From Pirellula sp. (lineage in GTDB: Bacteria > Planctomycetota > Planctomycetia > Pirellulales > PNKZ01), in assembly GCA_013822735.1 (NCBI GenBank), contig PNKZ01000001.1, positions 992,001-1,056,000 of the forward strand: a DNA stretch of 64,000 bases, given 5' to 3'. Shown one piece after another: positions 53,593 to 61,734 of the stretch (its first letter is position 1; the number at the start of each line of letters is the position of its first letter). Position numbers and translations under genes: made by a program. The notes beneath the pieces were generated by a model, which did not search any database, was not told the DNA's origin, and was given only the letters and a program-made list of their open reading frames with translations.

Positions 53593-55589
53593 CGTGCATG
53601 GATCCTCTCGACAATCGCATACATGAGTCGACAGGCGTCGCCGCGTGAGAGGGAATCGGTCGAAGCAATCTTCAGCGTGGCGAGAAGATCGGTTACGGAC
53701 ACCGCCTTGTCAGGCGTCGTCGGCAACACGGCGTTGAGAAGCGTCGCAAACTTGCCGACCGGAATGGCCGACAAATCTTCGACCGCGGCGGCTGAGGGAG
53801 GGGGCGTCTGTGCGGCGGGGTCTAAGAGCATGCCGAGCGCCTCGGCCCAATGCCGGGCCGTCGACGCGGCGAGCGACTCGGTCGCGCGAGCGTCGTAGTC
53901 GTCGAAGAAGCCCTGGGTGCCGAAGTACTGCACGGCGGGAATCCACGCCTGCTCGCCGCCCACATCGACATCGTTAAAAAACGCGAGCAGCGACCTTCGC
54001 TCGCAGAGCGCGCGAACTAGGCGATCGGAATCGAGCTCCGCCGCGGTGGTTTGATCTTTCTTTGCGAGTGCGGCGGCGAGGCCGGCGGCTTCGCCCGTTT
54101 GCATCAGCACCGGCTCCAGTCGCACGGTGCCCCAGGCGACATGCGTCGCCGAGACGCAAACCGGCACGAGCAAATTGTCGACCCCTTGCGGCAGCAGGCA
54201 GCGATACGGCAGCTGGCCGGGAAACGTTTCCTGATGCAGCATGGCCTTCCCTTCTTCGAGGCCGCCGGGGACGCGGGCCGTCGTGCAGGAATGGCTGTCC
54301 ATATACCATTCGGTCACGGCAATCGAGTCGGCGTGAGAAGGCGCTCGGCTGCGGCCGGGCGCGAGCATGGCGTCGTGTTGCGTGTAGATCGCGCGGCCGG
54401 TGATGCGCCGCGCTTCGCGAATATACATCTCGTAAGGCCGATGCCCGTTGTCGACGAATTCATCCTTCGCCAAACCATATTCGAGCCACGCCTTGCGCAC
54501 GATCTCCGGCACTGTCGGGTCGTGTTGTAAAAAATAGAGAAGACCCATGGTCATCTCCCAATGTTCGTCCATAAGCTTCTGCCGCTCCTGCCAACTTGCT
54601 TCGACGTACGGCGTTTGCAGGCCGACGAGTTGCGGACGGTTCCAGCCGAACTTGCCGTTCGGAATCGACTCGACGCCGGAAAAGATTTCGAGCGACTTCA
54701 AGAAATACGGATCGTAATGCTCCGGCTTCGGAATCGGCGCACGATTGGCGGGATCGGTCGTGAGGATCGTCCGATAGTTGCAGGCCTGCACCGCGGCGTC
54801 GGCGGCGCCGGTGCTTTGCGGCAGCGGTTCTTGCCAACCGGTGAACTTGCGGAGTTTCAGTTGGTCGTGCAAGTTCGCCAGGTGCGCCGCTTCAGGTGTG
54901 GGGGCTTGCGAAAACGGCCGCATGAAAATGATGCCGGCGTGCGGCTCTTTGAACTCCGTGCGCGCCTCGCGGCCGACGCGATACGCCACCTTCGCCAAGG
55001 CCGCGAGATCGCCTTCGTAGGTCGCATCGGCAAACGTTCCAGCGCGCACGGTCGTCTCGGTGTCGTCTTTCGTCGATCGTAGAGTGACGGACTTGATCAA
55101 GGCGGCCTTGCGCTCGACGGCCGAAGGCACGTGGTTCTTCAGCACCGTGACGTTTTTCTCGCGCGCGACCATCTCGTCGATCAGCTTCTCCACGACGTGC
55201 GGCTCATACCGACCATTGGTATGGCCGGTTTTGCCGGGAAGCGCGTCACGATATTGGGGCGAATCGGCGCCGTAGGCGGTGCGGTAATGCGCGAAGAGGG
55301 CCTCACGCAGTTCGTCGTAGATCGGGCTCCGCTTCCCTTCCCATTGCGAATCCCAAACGCCGAGACCGCTGGAGATAATGCCGCCGAGATGTTCGTGCCG
55401 ATTGACCAACAATACCGTCAGCCCTTCGCGCGCGGCGCGCACGGCGCAGGCCACGCCGCTCGGCGTGCCGCCGATGACGACGAGATCGTACGACTTGCCG
55501 TCGACCGGGGCCGCGGGCTCGGCGGCTGCGCACGCATTCGAGCTTGCAGCGCCGAGAACCAGTGCGAAGAACAGCGTGAGCGGCTTCAT
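53589..55589 (-). CDS. Exported FAD-dependent oxidoreductase (copy 2)
   Basis: A 666-residue protein with signal peptide (F-F-A-L-V-L-G-A-A-S-S-N-A-C-A-A) and FAD motif D-L-V-V-I-G-G-T-P-S-G-V-A-C-A. H-L-G-G-I-I-S-S-G-L-G-V-W-D and D-A-T-Y-E-G-D-L-A-A-L-A-K-V are shared with copy 3. The C-terminal tail again ends in an SLH-like stretch (S-L-S-R-G-D-A-C-R-L-M-Y-A-I). It starts 2 bp after the beta-propeller gene. Confidence 0.9.
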   Translation of the reverse strand: MKPLTLFFALVLGAASSNACAAAEPAAPVDGKSYDLVVIGGTPSGVACAVRAAREGLTVLLVNRHEHLGGIISSGLGVWDSQWEGKRSPIYDELREALFAHYRTAYGADSPQYRDALPGKTGHTNGRYEPHVVEKLIDEMVAREKNVTVLKNHVPSAVERKAALIKSVTLRSTKDDTETTVRAGTFADATYEGDLAALAKVAYRVGREARTEFKEPHAGIIFMRPFSQAPTPEAAHLANLHDQLKLRKFTGWQEPLPQSTGAADAAVQACNYRTILTTDPANRAPIPKPEHYDPYFLKSLEIFSGVESIPNGKFGWNRPQLVGLQTPYVEASWQERQKLMDEHWEMTMGLLYFLQHDPTVPEIVRKAWLEYGLAKDEFVDNGHRPYEMYIREARRITGRAIYTQHDAMLAPGRSRAPSHADSIAVTEWYMDSHSCTTARVPGGLEEGKAMLHQETFPGQLPYRCLLPQGVDNLLVPVCVSATHVAWGTVRLEPVLMQTGEAAGLAAALAKKDQTTAAELDSDRLVRALCERRSLLAFFNDVDVGGEQAWIPAVQYFGTQGFFDDYDARATESLAASTARHWAEALGMLLDPAAQTPPPSAAAVEDLSAIPVGKFATLLNAVLPTTPDKAVSVTDLLATLKIASTDSLSRGDACRLMYAIVERIHAR

Positions 55590-55591
55590 GG

Positions 55592-57073
55592 CTAAGGAAC
55601 CTCGGACGCAAAGTAGAAGCTGTAAAGTTTGGTGCGCGTGCCGGTGAACTGAAGTTGCACGTCGCGCCCGAGCAGTGCGGAAAGGTCATTGCCCTCCTTC
55701 CACGCAACCACGGCATGGGTCGAGTTGCCGCGAACGACTTGGCAATCGCCTGCGCCGAAGCCGGGGATCTCCTTGCCGTCGGCGTCGAGCAGCGCGGCGC
55801 GGAGTTGCCCGAGGGCGCCGGTATCGACGTTGAGCAGGAGCCGCGAGCCGTCGATTTGCACCGGCGCGGTGACGCAACGTCCTTTCACGTCGCCGAAGTC
55901 GAGCGAGACGAAGCCGTCGAGGCGTTGCACGTGGCGATAGATGGTGCCGTCGGTGCGCGTGTCACGGGCCTTGCGATCGCCGTGTAGCGAATGCAGGCCG
56001 ATGCCGTATTGCCAGATTTCGTCGCCGCGAACGGCCAGGCCGGTACCCATGAAGGTCATGTTCTGACTTTCCGAATCGGCGAGGCCCGGCTTGAGGTAAG
56101 GCGTCCGATCGTAACGATGCCAGGTGATGCCGTCGCCGCTGCCGGTGAAATGCGTTTCCAGTCGGCCGAGGCTCCGGTGCGTTCCTTCGCGCTGCAGCAG
56201 GGAAGGAAAACCGACATACCAACGCGGATCGGGCGGGTACCGCAGCGCGGAAAGGTTGTAGACGTCGGCGTTCGCAGAGTCGCGATCGTCGAGCGCGAAG
56301 ACCGTCGGAAGCTCGTCGTCGATCACGGCCACCTTGTCCTTGCCCCACAATCGCCGACTGTTTTCCGAAGGAACGACGTCGATCGGCTTCGTGAGACTCG
56401 GAGTCTCCGCGCGGACCACCTTGCGATAGAGCAACTTGTTCTCGCCGCTGAACCAGCCGCGTAAATAGAAGACGTACTTGCCGATGCGCTCGTCCCAAAC
56501 GGTGACGTTCTGCGTGTCGGACCCAAACGTCAGCAGCGGCTTGGCGTCGCGGCTCCAGTGCAAACCGTCGGGAGAATGGAACCGAACCATTCCTTCCTCG
56601 ATAAGATGCGTGACGTATCCGTAGCGTTCCGCCTCGGGCGCGTTGGGGTCGCGGAACACGTTCCCTTCCAGCGAGGAGAGCCCGACGAGATTGTTCTCCT
56701 TGCTCCCTTCGAAGTCGACGATGCCGAGGTTCGGCTTGATCCAAGTCACGCCGTCTTGCGATTCGGCATAGGCGACGTTCGGTTGGTTCGCCTTACTGCG
56801 GCAGATGTACCACATGCGCAGCTTGCCGCCGTCGTCGAGCACGGTGAGGAAGAGGCTGATCATCCGCTGCTCCCACGGCTTGTCGGCGCGGATCACGATC
56901 TCGCTGCGCTGCGGCGGGTTGACGCCGAGCGACACCTTGTCGATTTCGCGCAGAAACGCCGGTTCGAGAAAGAGATGCCGCAGCGGCTCGCTGCGCGCAT
57001 CCGAGGCGAAGAGACTCGCTGCGGCCGTAAACGTCGCCAGCCAAACGAGGCGGATTCTGTAAAACGTATTCAT
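55592..57073 (-). CDS. Exported beta-propeller protein, glycosidase-like
   Basis: A 493-residue protein from the ATG at 57073 (signal peptide W-L-A-T-F-T-A-A-A-S-L-F-A-S). Repeated W-Y/F-type blades (L-R-M-W-Y-I-C-R-S, Y-V-F-Y-L-R-G-W-F, R-W-Y-V-G-F-P-S-L) and Y-A-E-S-Q-D-G-V-T-W, F-H-S-P-D-G-L-H-W, G-S-G-D-G-I-T-W are typical of GH43/GH32-like five-blade propellers. Catalytic residues were not assigned. It sits inside the FAD oxidoreductase operon, suggesting coupled glycan processing. Confidence 0.82.
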   Translation of the reverse strand: MNTFYRIRLVWLATFTAAASLFASDARSEPLRHLFLEPAFLREIDKVSLGVNPPQRSEIVIRADKPWEQRMISLFLTVLDDGGKLRMWYICRSKANQPNVAYAESQDGVTWIKPNLGIVDFEGSKENNLVGLSSLEGNVFRDPNAPEAERYGYVTHLIEEGMVRFHSPDGLHWSRDAKPLLTFGSDTQNVTVWDERIGKYVFYLRGWFSGENKLLYRKVVRAETPSLTKPIDVVPSENSRRLWGKDKVAVIDDELPTVFALDDRDSANADVYNLSALRYPPDPRWYVGFPSLLQREGTHRSLGRLETHFTGSGDGITWHRYDRTPYLKPGLADSESQNMTFMGTGLAVRGDEIWQYGIGLHSLHGDRKARDTRTDGTIYRHVQRLDGFVSLDFGDVKGRCVTAPVQIDGSRLLLNVDTGALGQLRAALLDADGKEIPGFGAGDCQVVRGNSTHAVVAWKEGNDLSALLGRDVQLQFTGTRTKLYSFYFASEVP

Positions 57074-57099
57074 CGGGTGAGTGCCCGGCGGAGTCGCAG

Positions 57100-58887
57100 T
57101 CATTTCAGTCGCCATGCTTCGCCGAAGTAATAATCGTCGGCGTCCTTCAATTCCACATTGTGATGGCTGTAGTACGAACGCGAGGTTTCCATCCGCGGCC
57201 AATCGAGCTCGACTCCCTGTCGCGCAAGCTGCCGCTGGAAGTCGGCGAGATGTTTCGGCGTGTTGCGCACCTGGCGCGGCGTGAGTTGCTGGGCCAAACA
57301 AAACGCCGCCAGGGCGCCTGCGGCTTCGCCGATGTTCCATTCCACGGGATGCAGACGGAACGCGCCGTTCGTCACCGCCGTGACGCCGAGGTTCTTGCAG
57401 GCCGGCAACAGGTTCTCCACTCGCACCGGCAGCAACGCCCCGAGCGGGATCTGCTGACACCAGTGCTTGCCGTGGCTCGCTTCCGTGATGCTCACCGTAC
57501 CCTTCCGCGCCGGCTTGTGTATGTCGATCCGATAACCGCCGACGCCGACGCTGTCGGGATACTTCACCGGGCCGTGCTTCGTCGCTGCCGCATCGGTGCG
57601 AAAGTGCTGTTCGAGCACGGTGAACTCCGCACGAATGCGCGTCGATTCGCGAATGTACGGATACGGCGCTAAGCCGTCGGTCGTGCCGAAGATGTCGCCG
57701 CGCGGCCGCAAGCCGGGAAATCCCGTGCCGCCGGTCGCGTGGTCGGGTGCTTCGGTTTGCAGCCAGTAGAGCAGGCTCAAGCTGAGTTGCCGCGCGGCTT
57801 CCATGTTGCGCCGGCGTTCTTCGGCCGGCACCCCGCAGAGCACGCCGTCGTGATATTCGTTCTGGCTCCAGATGGCGACCGTCACGTCGCTCGGGAAAGC
57901 CCCCTCCGCGAAATTACTCCGACAGAGCAGCCGCCGAAAGCTCCAAGTCTTCGCGATGTACCGCTTCGCATCAATCGGTCGACCGGCGTGGTCGGCCTGC
58001 TGCCCGAAGAGGTCGGCCACGGCCAGCTTCGGTTTGCCCGTGTGCGAATTCTTCGCGGCGCGCCAGAAGTCGTAATCGCGCGGCTTCTCAATCACATGCT
58101 CTTCGCCGGGCAAATAGTCCATGGCGACCACGTGCGTGAAGCCCATCTGATCGCGCGGGTCGGCCTTCCCTTCCAGTGCGTTCGGCTCGCCCGTCTCCGC
58201 TTGCGATTCGGCGCCGACGACACGTTCGACATCGCCGAGTTCCAGCAACTCGCCGAGTTCCGTCGCATCGAGAATGTACGGGGCCGTCAGCGTTCGCTCA
58301 ACGCCGGACGTTTCATCCAACACGGCGACGGCCTTGGCGTAGTCGCCGTCCATGGTCATGCCGATCGGCCGATGTCGGGTAAGAATCGTGATCCGTCCCG
58401 ACGAGAGATGCGGCGCGAGCATTTCGTAGAGCACGGCAAGCCCCACGCGCGGCTCGAAGCCGAGCCCGCTCACCCACCCTGCCCCGGGATTCAACGTGCG
58501 GTCGGCGCGTGCCTCCGGCGTGAGCGGATAGTGGTTGCGATAGTACGCGCGGACCCCTTCGCGAAAATCGGCGTAGCTCTGCGTCCGGCCGTAGCGCTCG
58601 ATCCAAGGATGTTCGTCGACCGGTACGCCTTGCACCGTGGCCTGCCCGCCGATCCAGTCGGTTTCTTCCGTCACGATGACGCTGCGACCGAGCCGCGCCG
58701 CCGCCAGCGCCGCGGCAATGCCGCCGAGACCGCCGCCGATCACCAGTACGTCGGCTTTCAGTTCCTGCCGCTTGCCGCCGGCTTCGGCGCCCAGCGCGCT
58801 CGAACGAAAGTCGAAAAACGAACCCCCCGCGGCGAGTGCGGACGAGGTCGACAGAGCACGTAAAAACGCGCGGCGTGAGGAGAGCAT
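57100..58887 (-). CDS. Tat-exported FAD-dependent oxidoreductase (copy 1)
   Basis: A 595-residue protein. The ATG at 58887 directly precedes a Tat-like leader (S-S-R-R-A-F-L-R-A-L-S). The FAD site is V-L-V-I-G-G-G-L-G-G-I-A-A-A followed by V-T-E-E-T-D-W-I-G-G-Q. It is related to copies 2 and 3 but lacks their SLH-like tail. First gene of a four-gene minus operon; the next start is 26 bp downstream. Confidence 0.92.
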   Translation of the reverse strand: MLSSRRAFLRALSTSSALAAGGSFFDFRSSALGAEAGGKRQELKADVLVIGGGLGGIAAALAAARLGRSVIVTEETDWIGGQATVQGVPVDEHPWIERYGRTQSYADFREGVRAYYRNHYPLTPEARADRTLNPGAGWVSGLGFEPRVGLAVLYEMLAPHLSSGRITILTRHRPIGMTMDGDYAKAVAVLDETSGVERTLTAPYILDATELGELLELGDVERVVGAESQAETGEPNALEGKADPRDQMGFTHVVAMDYLPGEEHVIEKPRDYDFWRAAKNSHTGKPKLAVADLFGQQADHAGRPIDAKRYIAKTWSFRRLLCRSNFAEGAFPSDVTVAIWSQNEYHDGVLCGVPAEERRRNMEAARQLSLSLLYWLQTEAPDHATGGTGFPGLRPRGDIFGTTDGLAPYPYIRESTRIRAEFTVLEQHFRTDAAATKHGPVKYPDSVGVGGYRIDIHKPARKGTVSITEASHGKHWCQQIPLGALLPVRVENLLPACKNLGVTAVTNGAFRLHPVEWNIGEAAGALAAFCLAQQLTPRQVRNTPKHLADFQRQLARQGVELDWPRMETSRSYYSHHNVELKDADDYYFGEAWRLK

Positions 58888-59042
58888 GGCAGGCCGAGGG
58901 GAGGATTCAGGCGACCGGGGGGAGGGACCGACGTCTGATTCTTGCGCGCCGCGCCGGCCGGGGGAAGCCCCGAAAGCGAGAGCCGATACGCAATGGACGC
59001 ATGGCCGGCCGCTCAATTTAAGATGCAAACTCGGCAAAGTGA

Positions 59043-59318
59043 GTCGGCCGAACACTGTCTGCGATCGGAAAGAAGGCCGGCGTCGTCGTCAAAAAGTCGG
59101 AGCGCAAATTCTCCACGGCGCACGACCTAGGCCGGGCATGGGCAACTCGTTGGGCTCCAAAGGGAAAGCCCGTAGCGCTGCAACTTCTGATGCGAGAAGA
59201 GAGTATCGAGACGACGTTGCGGTATTACGTGTCCCAGGACGCCGATGACATTTCCAGAGAACTCCGGCAGACAGATAGTTACGCAAATCCAACGACGAAG
59301 TCCACTGTAAAGGAGTGA
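59043..59318 (+). pseudogene. Tyrosine recombinase (integrase) C-terminal remnant
   Basis: An open stretch of 91 codons after an in-frame stop at 59040-59042 translates to an integrase C-terminal domain: T-L-S-A-I-G-K-K-A-G-V-V-V, then F-S-T-A-H-D-L-G-R-A-W-A-T-R-W, L-Q-L-L-M-R-E-E-S-I-E-T-T and L-R-Y-Y-V-S-Q. The nucleophile Tyr is kept, but the HxxR arginine (H-D-L-G) and the later His (L-M-R-E) are lost, and the N-terminal two thirds is missing. It ends at the attC-like element B. It is not of clear IntI type. Confidence 0.78.
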
Positions 59319-59438
59319 ACGGTTGTGCTCAGTTGCCCGCCCGAAGTCGGGCGTGTACGCGATTAGTCTAACGTGCTCGAAGCGACTGAGCCAAATCGGC
59401 CGAACGAACGGCGGGGCAACTGCAGCGCTTCGTTAGGT
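59314..59438. repeat. attC-like palindrome B (125 bp)
   Basis: Outer boxes AGTGAAC (59314-59320) and GTTAGGT (59432-59438); arms CAGTTGCCCGCC (59330-59341) and GCGGGGCAACTG (59411-59422); 9 nt lie between box and arm on both sides. The second box contains the stop codon of the adjacent minus-strand gene. Confidence 0.75.
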
Positions 59439-59768
59439 GCAATGTACCGTTTGACTGCAAACCGGACACGTCGCCTGTTTGGCCCAACTGCGAACGCGAT
59501 TGCTGCAATTGGTGCAAGTTCCCGATTGGCAAATCGGCGCGTCGTCGACCCAGTCTGCATACTGCTGGCGGTCATGAATCGCGATCAGGTCAACATCCCA
59601 AGGCTCGTCGGCGACGATGCGTTCGGCGTCGGCGAGAATGAAATGTCCGTTCCAGTCGTTGCGATCGCTGGTAGTCCGACCGCGCACTGCTTCGTAGAAG
59701 AACTCGGCAAATGCTTTGTCCGAGAGCGTCGATAAAAAAGTCAGTGCGTGGCTCCGAGCGTTCAACAT
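59433..59768 (-). CDS. Integron-like cassette gene, zinc-ribbon protein
   Basis: A 111-residue protein from the ATG at 59768; a GTG at 59777 would start inside the flanking core box. The C terminus is a zinc ribbon: C-T-N-C-S-N-R-V-R-S-W-A-K-Q, then C-P-V-C-S-Q-T-V-H-C. The N-terminal ~75 residues (L-N-A-R-S-H-A-L-T-F-L-S-T-L-S-D-K) are unrecognised. It begins 8 bp from palindrome C and its TAA stop is within the core box of palindrome B, the organisation of an integron cassette. Confidence 0.75.
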   Translation of the reverse strand: MLNARSHALTFLSTLSDKAFAEFFYEAVRGRTTSDRNDWNGHFILADAERIVADEPWDVDLIAIHDRQQYADWVDDAPICQSGTCTNCSNRVRSWAKQATCPVCSQTVHCT

Positions 59769-59775
59769 CCCATAC

Positions 59776-59901
59776 ACCTAACGTCGTTGATCAGTTGCCC
59801 GCACGAAGGTGTGCGGGTTTGCGAACCATCCTAACGCACCCGAAGATAACGAGCCAATTTGCCGGGGACTTGTGCGGGACAACTGGAGCAAATCGTTAGG
59901 C
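59776..59901. repeat. attC-like palindrome C (126 bp)
   Basis: The outer boxes ACCTAAC (59776-59782) and GTTAGGC (59895-59901) both satisfy the integron consensus RYYYAAC/GTTRRRY. Arms CAGTTGCCCGCAC (59792-59804) and GTGCGGGACAACTG (59872-59885) are 9 nt from the boxes on both sides. It is the best preserved copy. Confidence 0.8.
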
Positions 59902-59908
59902 TATTCAT

Positions 59909-60172
59909 TCATGGATCGACTGCTCGCCAGGGGCGCTTACCACCCCGCCGTACGAATTTTCCACCGGACTTTAGCCAGGCGGCCCGTTCATTACGCGTCA
60001 TTCTAGCTCCGGCGGCTGCCTGCTCATCGGATAGCATTTGCATCGGCGTGTCGCAACAAGCAGGCCACTGTGGATCATCCGATCGTTGCAATGCATGTGG
60101 CGACGTTTTCCGACGAAGCGAGCAACACTTACGACAGAAGAAGTATCGTCGGAAGGTTGGAGGCGATGTCAC
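59909..60172 (-). CDS. Second cassette-like gene, Cys-rich small protein
   Basis: An 87-residue protein from a GTG at 60172 with GAGG about 8 bp upstream. It contains F-C-R-K-C-C-S-L and P-A-C-C-D-T-P-M-Q, likely zinc-binding cysteine pairs, and a basic C terminus (R-R-G-G-K-R-P-W-R). No named family recognised. The stop is 8 bp from the core box of palindrome C, and a GTTAGGC box lies 15 bp before the start on the same strand, as in a cassette. Confidence 0.65.
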   Translation of the reverse strand: MTSPPTFRRYFFCRKCCSLRRKTSPHALQRSDDPQWPACCDTPMQMLSDEQAAAGARMTRNERAAWLKSGGKFVRRGGKRPWRAVDP

Positions 60173-60186
60173 CGCTTAACCTCAAG

Positions 60187-60206
60187 GCCTAACTATGTTG
60201 TTAGAC
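60187..60206. repeat. Short attC-core pair remnant
   Basis: GCCTAAC (60187-60193) and GTTAGAC (60200-60206) lie 6 bp apart without the stem region, as if most of an attC-like element had been deleted. Confidence 0.5.
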
Positions 60207-60240
60207 GGATCAGCCTATCACGCTGTAGGCCGCGCCATTG

Positions 60241-60329
60241 CAGCCTAACGCGCGAGCCGGGTTTTCGTCTAAGTCCAAGCCTAGCAAACGCTTGCTCGAA
60301 CTTCACGCTTCAGCGTGCGCGTTAGGCTG
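60241..60329. repeat. attC-like palindrome E (89 bp)
   Basis: Perfect 13-bp outer arms CAGCCTAACGCGC (60241-60253) and GCGCGTTAGGCTG (60317-60329) enclose CGAGC/GCTCG inner arms. The boxes GCCTAAC and GTTAGGC fit the integron consensus. It lacks the CAGTTGC arm of A-C and so belongs to another subtype. Confidence 0.65.
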
Positions 60330-60439
60330 TTTCCGGATAACACTCATCGCGTGAGTGTTTTCGCCACCGAAAGCGGAAAGGTACGGAGCGTTAGCTCTCA
60401 ACCAGCTTGCCGGTGACGCTTCGGGTGACACCGGCCGCG

Positions 60440-60467
60440 CAAAGAAAGGACCGGAAGTTATCCGGTC
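60440..60467 (-). terminator. Probable tRNA-Ser terminator
   Basis: The arms GACCGGA (60449-60455) and TCCGGTC (60461-60467) have a 5-nt loop and are followed on the minus strand by a CTTTCTTT tract. It lies 37 bp past the tRNA 3' end. Confidence 0.5.
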
Positions 60468-60503
60468 GGTCGCAAGTGACTGCGAATAAAAGAGTTACAA
60501 GAG

Positions 60504-60586
60504 CGGAGGACATGGGATTCGAACCCACAACCCATTGCTGGGCATCTGATTTCGAGTCAGACCGCTGGCCAATTCGCTTATCCTCC
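60504..60586 (-). tRNA. tRNA-Ser (CGA)
   Basis: Minus-strand cloverleaf: acceptor GGAGGAT (60586-60580) pairs with GTCCTCC (60511-60505) plus discriminator G at 60504. The anticodon stem TCTGA/TCAGA encloses loop CTCGAAA, anticodon CGA (reads UCG). The long variable arm CCCA/TGGG is typical of Ser tRNAs, and GGTTCGAATCC is the T loop. CCA is not encoded. Confidence 0.93.
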
Positions 60587-60856
60587 GTAGCCCGATACCG
60601 CAGCGGCGGCACCGGCTAAGCGACACAATACTACTAAGGTCGGTTCGGCGCGGCAAGAACCGTTGTCGGCCCGGCGGCCGCGCCAAAGTCGGCGGATTTC
60701 GGCATTCTCCCGCCCGCGGCGCGTCGGGAGATACCAATTTTACCGGTCCTGCGGCCGCTTTCAACGCCGGCGCGGGGGCTTGGTTTGCCCCGGAATGCGT
60801 TGCGAACTAGGTTTCTGAAAGCCACGCTTCGCCGCCGCATTCCGAGCCGTATCTCC

Positions 60857-61573
60857 ATGCCGTCTTACCACGATCCCGACGAGCCTCGTTCCCATCACCG
60901 GGCCCCGCTTGCCCCTGGCGACTCGCCGGAAGCGGTCACCCTGCGCACCGACGACACCGCGGTCGGCGGTCTGTTGGCGGTCGTCGAATTGGAGCGGGGG
61001 GATACGAGCGAGCGTTACCCGACCTCGTCGTCGGAGTTCTCCGTGGAGACGCACATCAACGTGGAATCGTTCGAAGCGCACGAAGCCGAGGTCTGCATCG
61101 GCCTGCAACTCTTTCAACCCGCCGCAGAAGATGACGCCGACGTCGCGGCCCGGCTCGCGATCGACGACACGCTGCCGAAGGTGCGCGATGTGATGACCCC
61201 CGCCCCGACCTGCATCGACTCGCAAGCGACCATCTTGCAGATCGTGCGCCTCGTGCATGCCAAGAAGTTTCGCCACCTGCTCATCACCGACGAGCAAAAC
61301 GAATTAGTCGGCGTCGTCAGCGATCGCGACCTCGTCCGTTGCTTCGGCCCCGGCGACTTCCCGGACGACTCGTTACTGGAAAAAATGCGCGCCGCCGACG
61401 TGATGAGCACCGACGTCGTCGCCGTCGGCCCGGAAACTTCCGTGGCCGCCTGCATCGACGAGATGCTGAGCCACGGCATCAACTGCCTGCCGGTGGTCGT
61501 CGGCCGTCGCCCGGTCGGAATTCTCACAACGGCCGATCTGTTGCGGTTGTTGCGCGAACGGCTCACGAGCTAA
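60857..61573 (+). CDS. Two-CBS-domain protein
   Basis: A 238-residue protein from the ATG at 60857. The N-terminal ~105 residues are unrecognised and acidic. Two CBS motifs follow: V-R-D-V-M-T-P-A-P-T-C-I...R-H-L-L-I-T-D-E and V-M-S-T-D-V-V-A-V...C-L-P-V-V-V...G-I-L-T-T-A-D-L-L. CBS pairs bind adenine nucleotides and act as regulatory modules. It is followed 161 bp later by the TPR-AAA+ gene on the same strand, a possible functional partner. Confidence 0.92.
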   Translation: MPSYHDPDEPRSHHRAPLAPGDSPEAVTLRTDDTAVGGLLAVVELERGDTSERYPTSSSEFSVETHINVESFEAHEAEVCIGLQLFQPAAEDDADVAARLAIDDTLPKVRDVMTPAPTCIDSQATILQIVRLVHAKKFRHLLITDEQNELVGVVSDRDLVRCFGPGDFPDDSLLEKMRAADVMSTDVVAVGPETSVAACIDEMLSHGINCLPVVVGRRPVGILTTADLLRLLRERLTS

Positions 61574-61734
61574 CGCGCGCAACCGACGGACGCCGCGGCG
61601 CTTGCATTTCACCGGGTCGCCGTTTCCAATACGGGCCGACGTCGGAGCTGGAAACTTCCGCGGCACGCGGCAAAACGGCAACGTGCCGTATTCCTCGCGC
61701 TCACGACGGTCGCCGACCCGTGGAGCCTGTCGTT

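Noticed and set aside
60340-60361. Plus-strand terminator (ACACTCA/TGAGTGT then TTTT)
   Set aside because: Good small hairpin, but no plus-strand gene lies upstream to use it and the T run is short.
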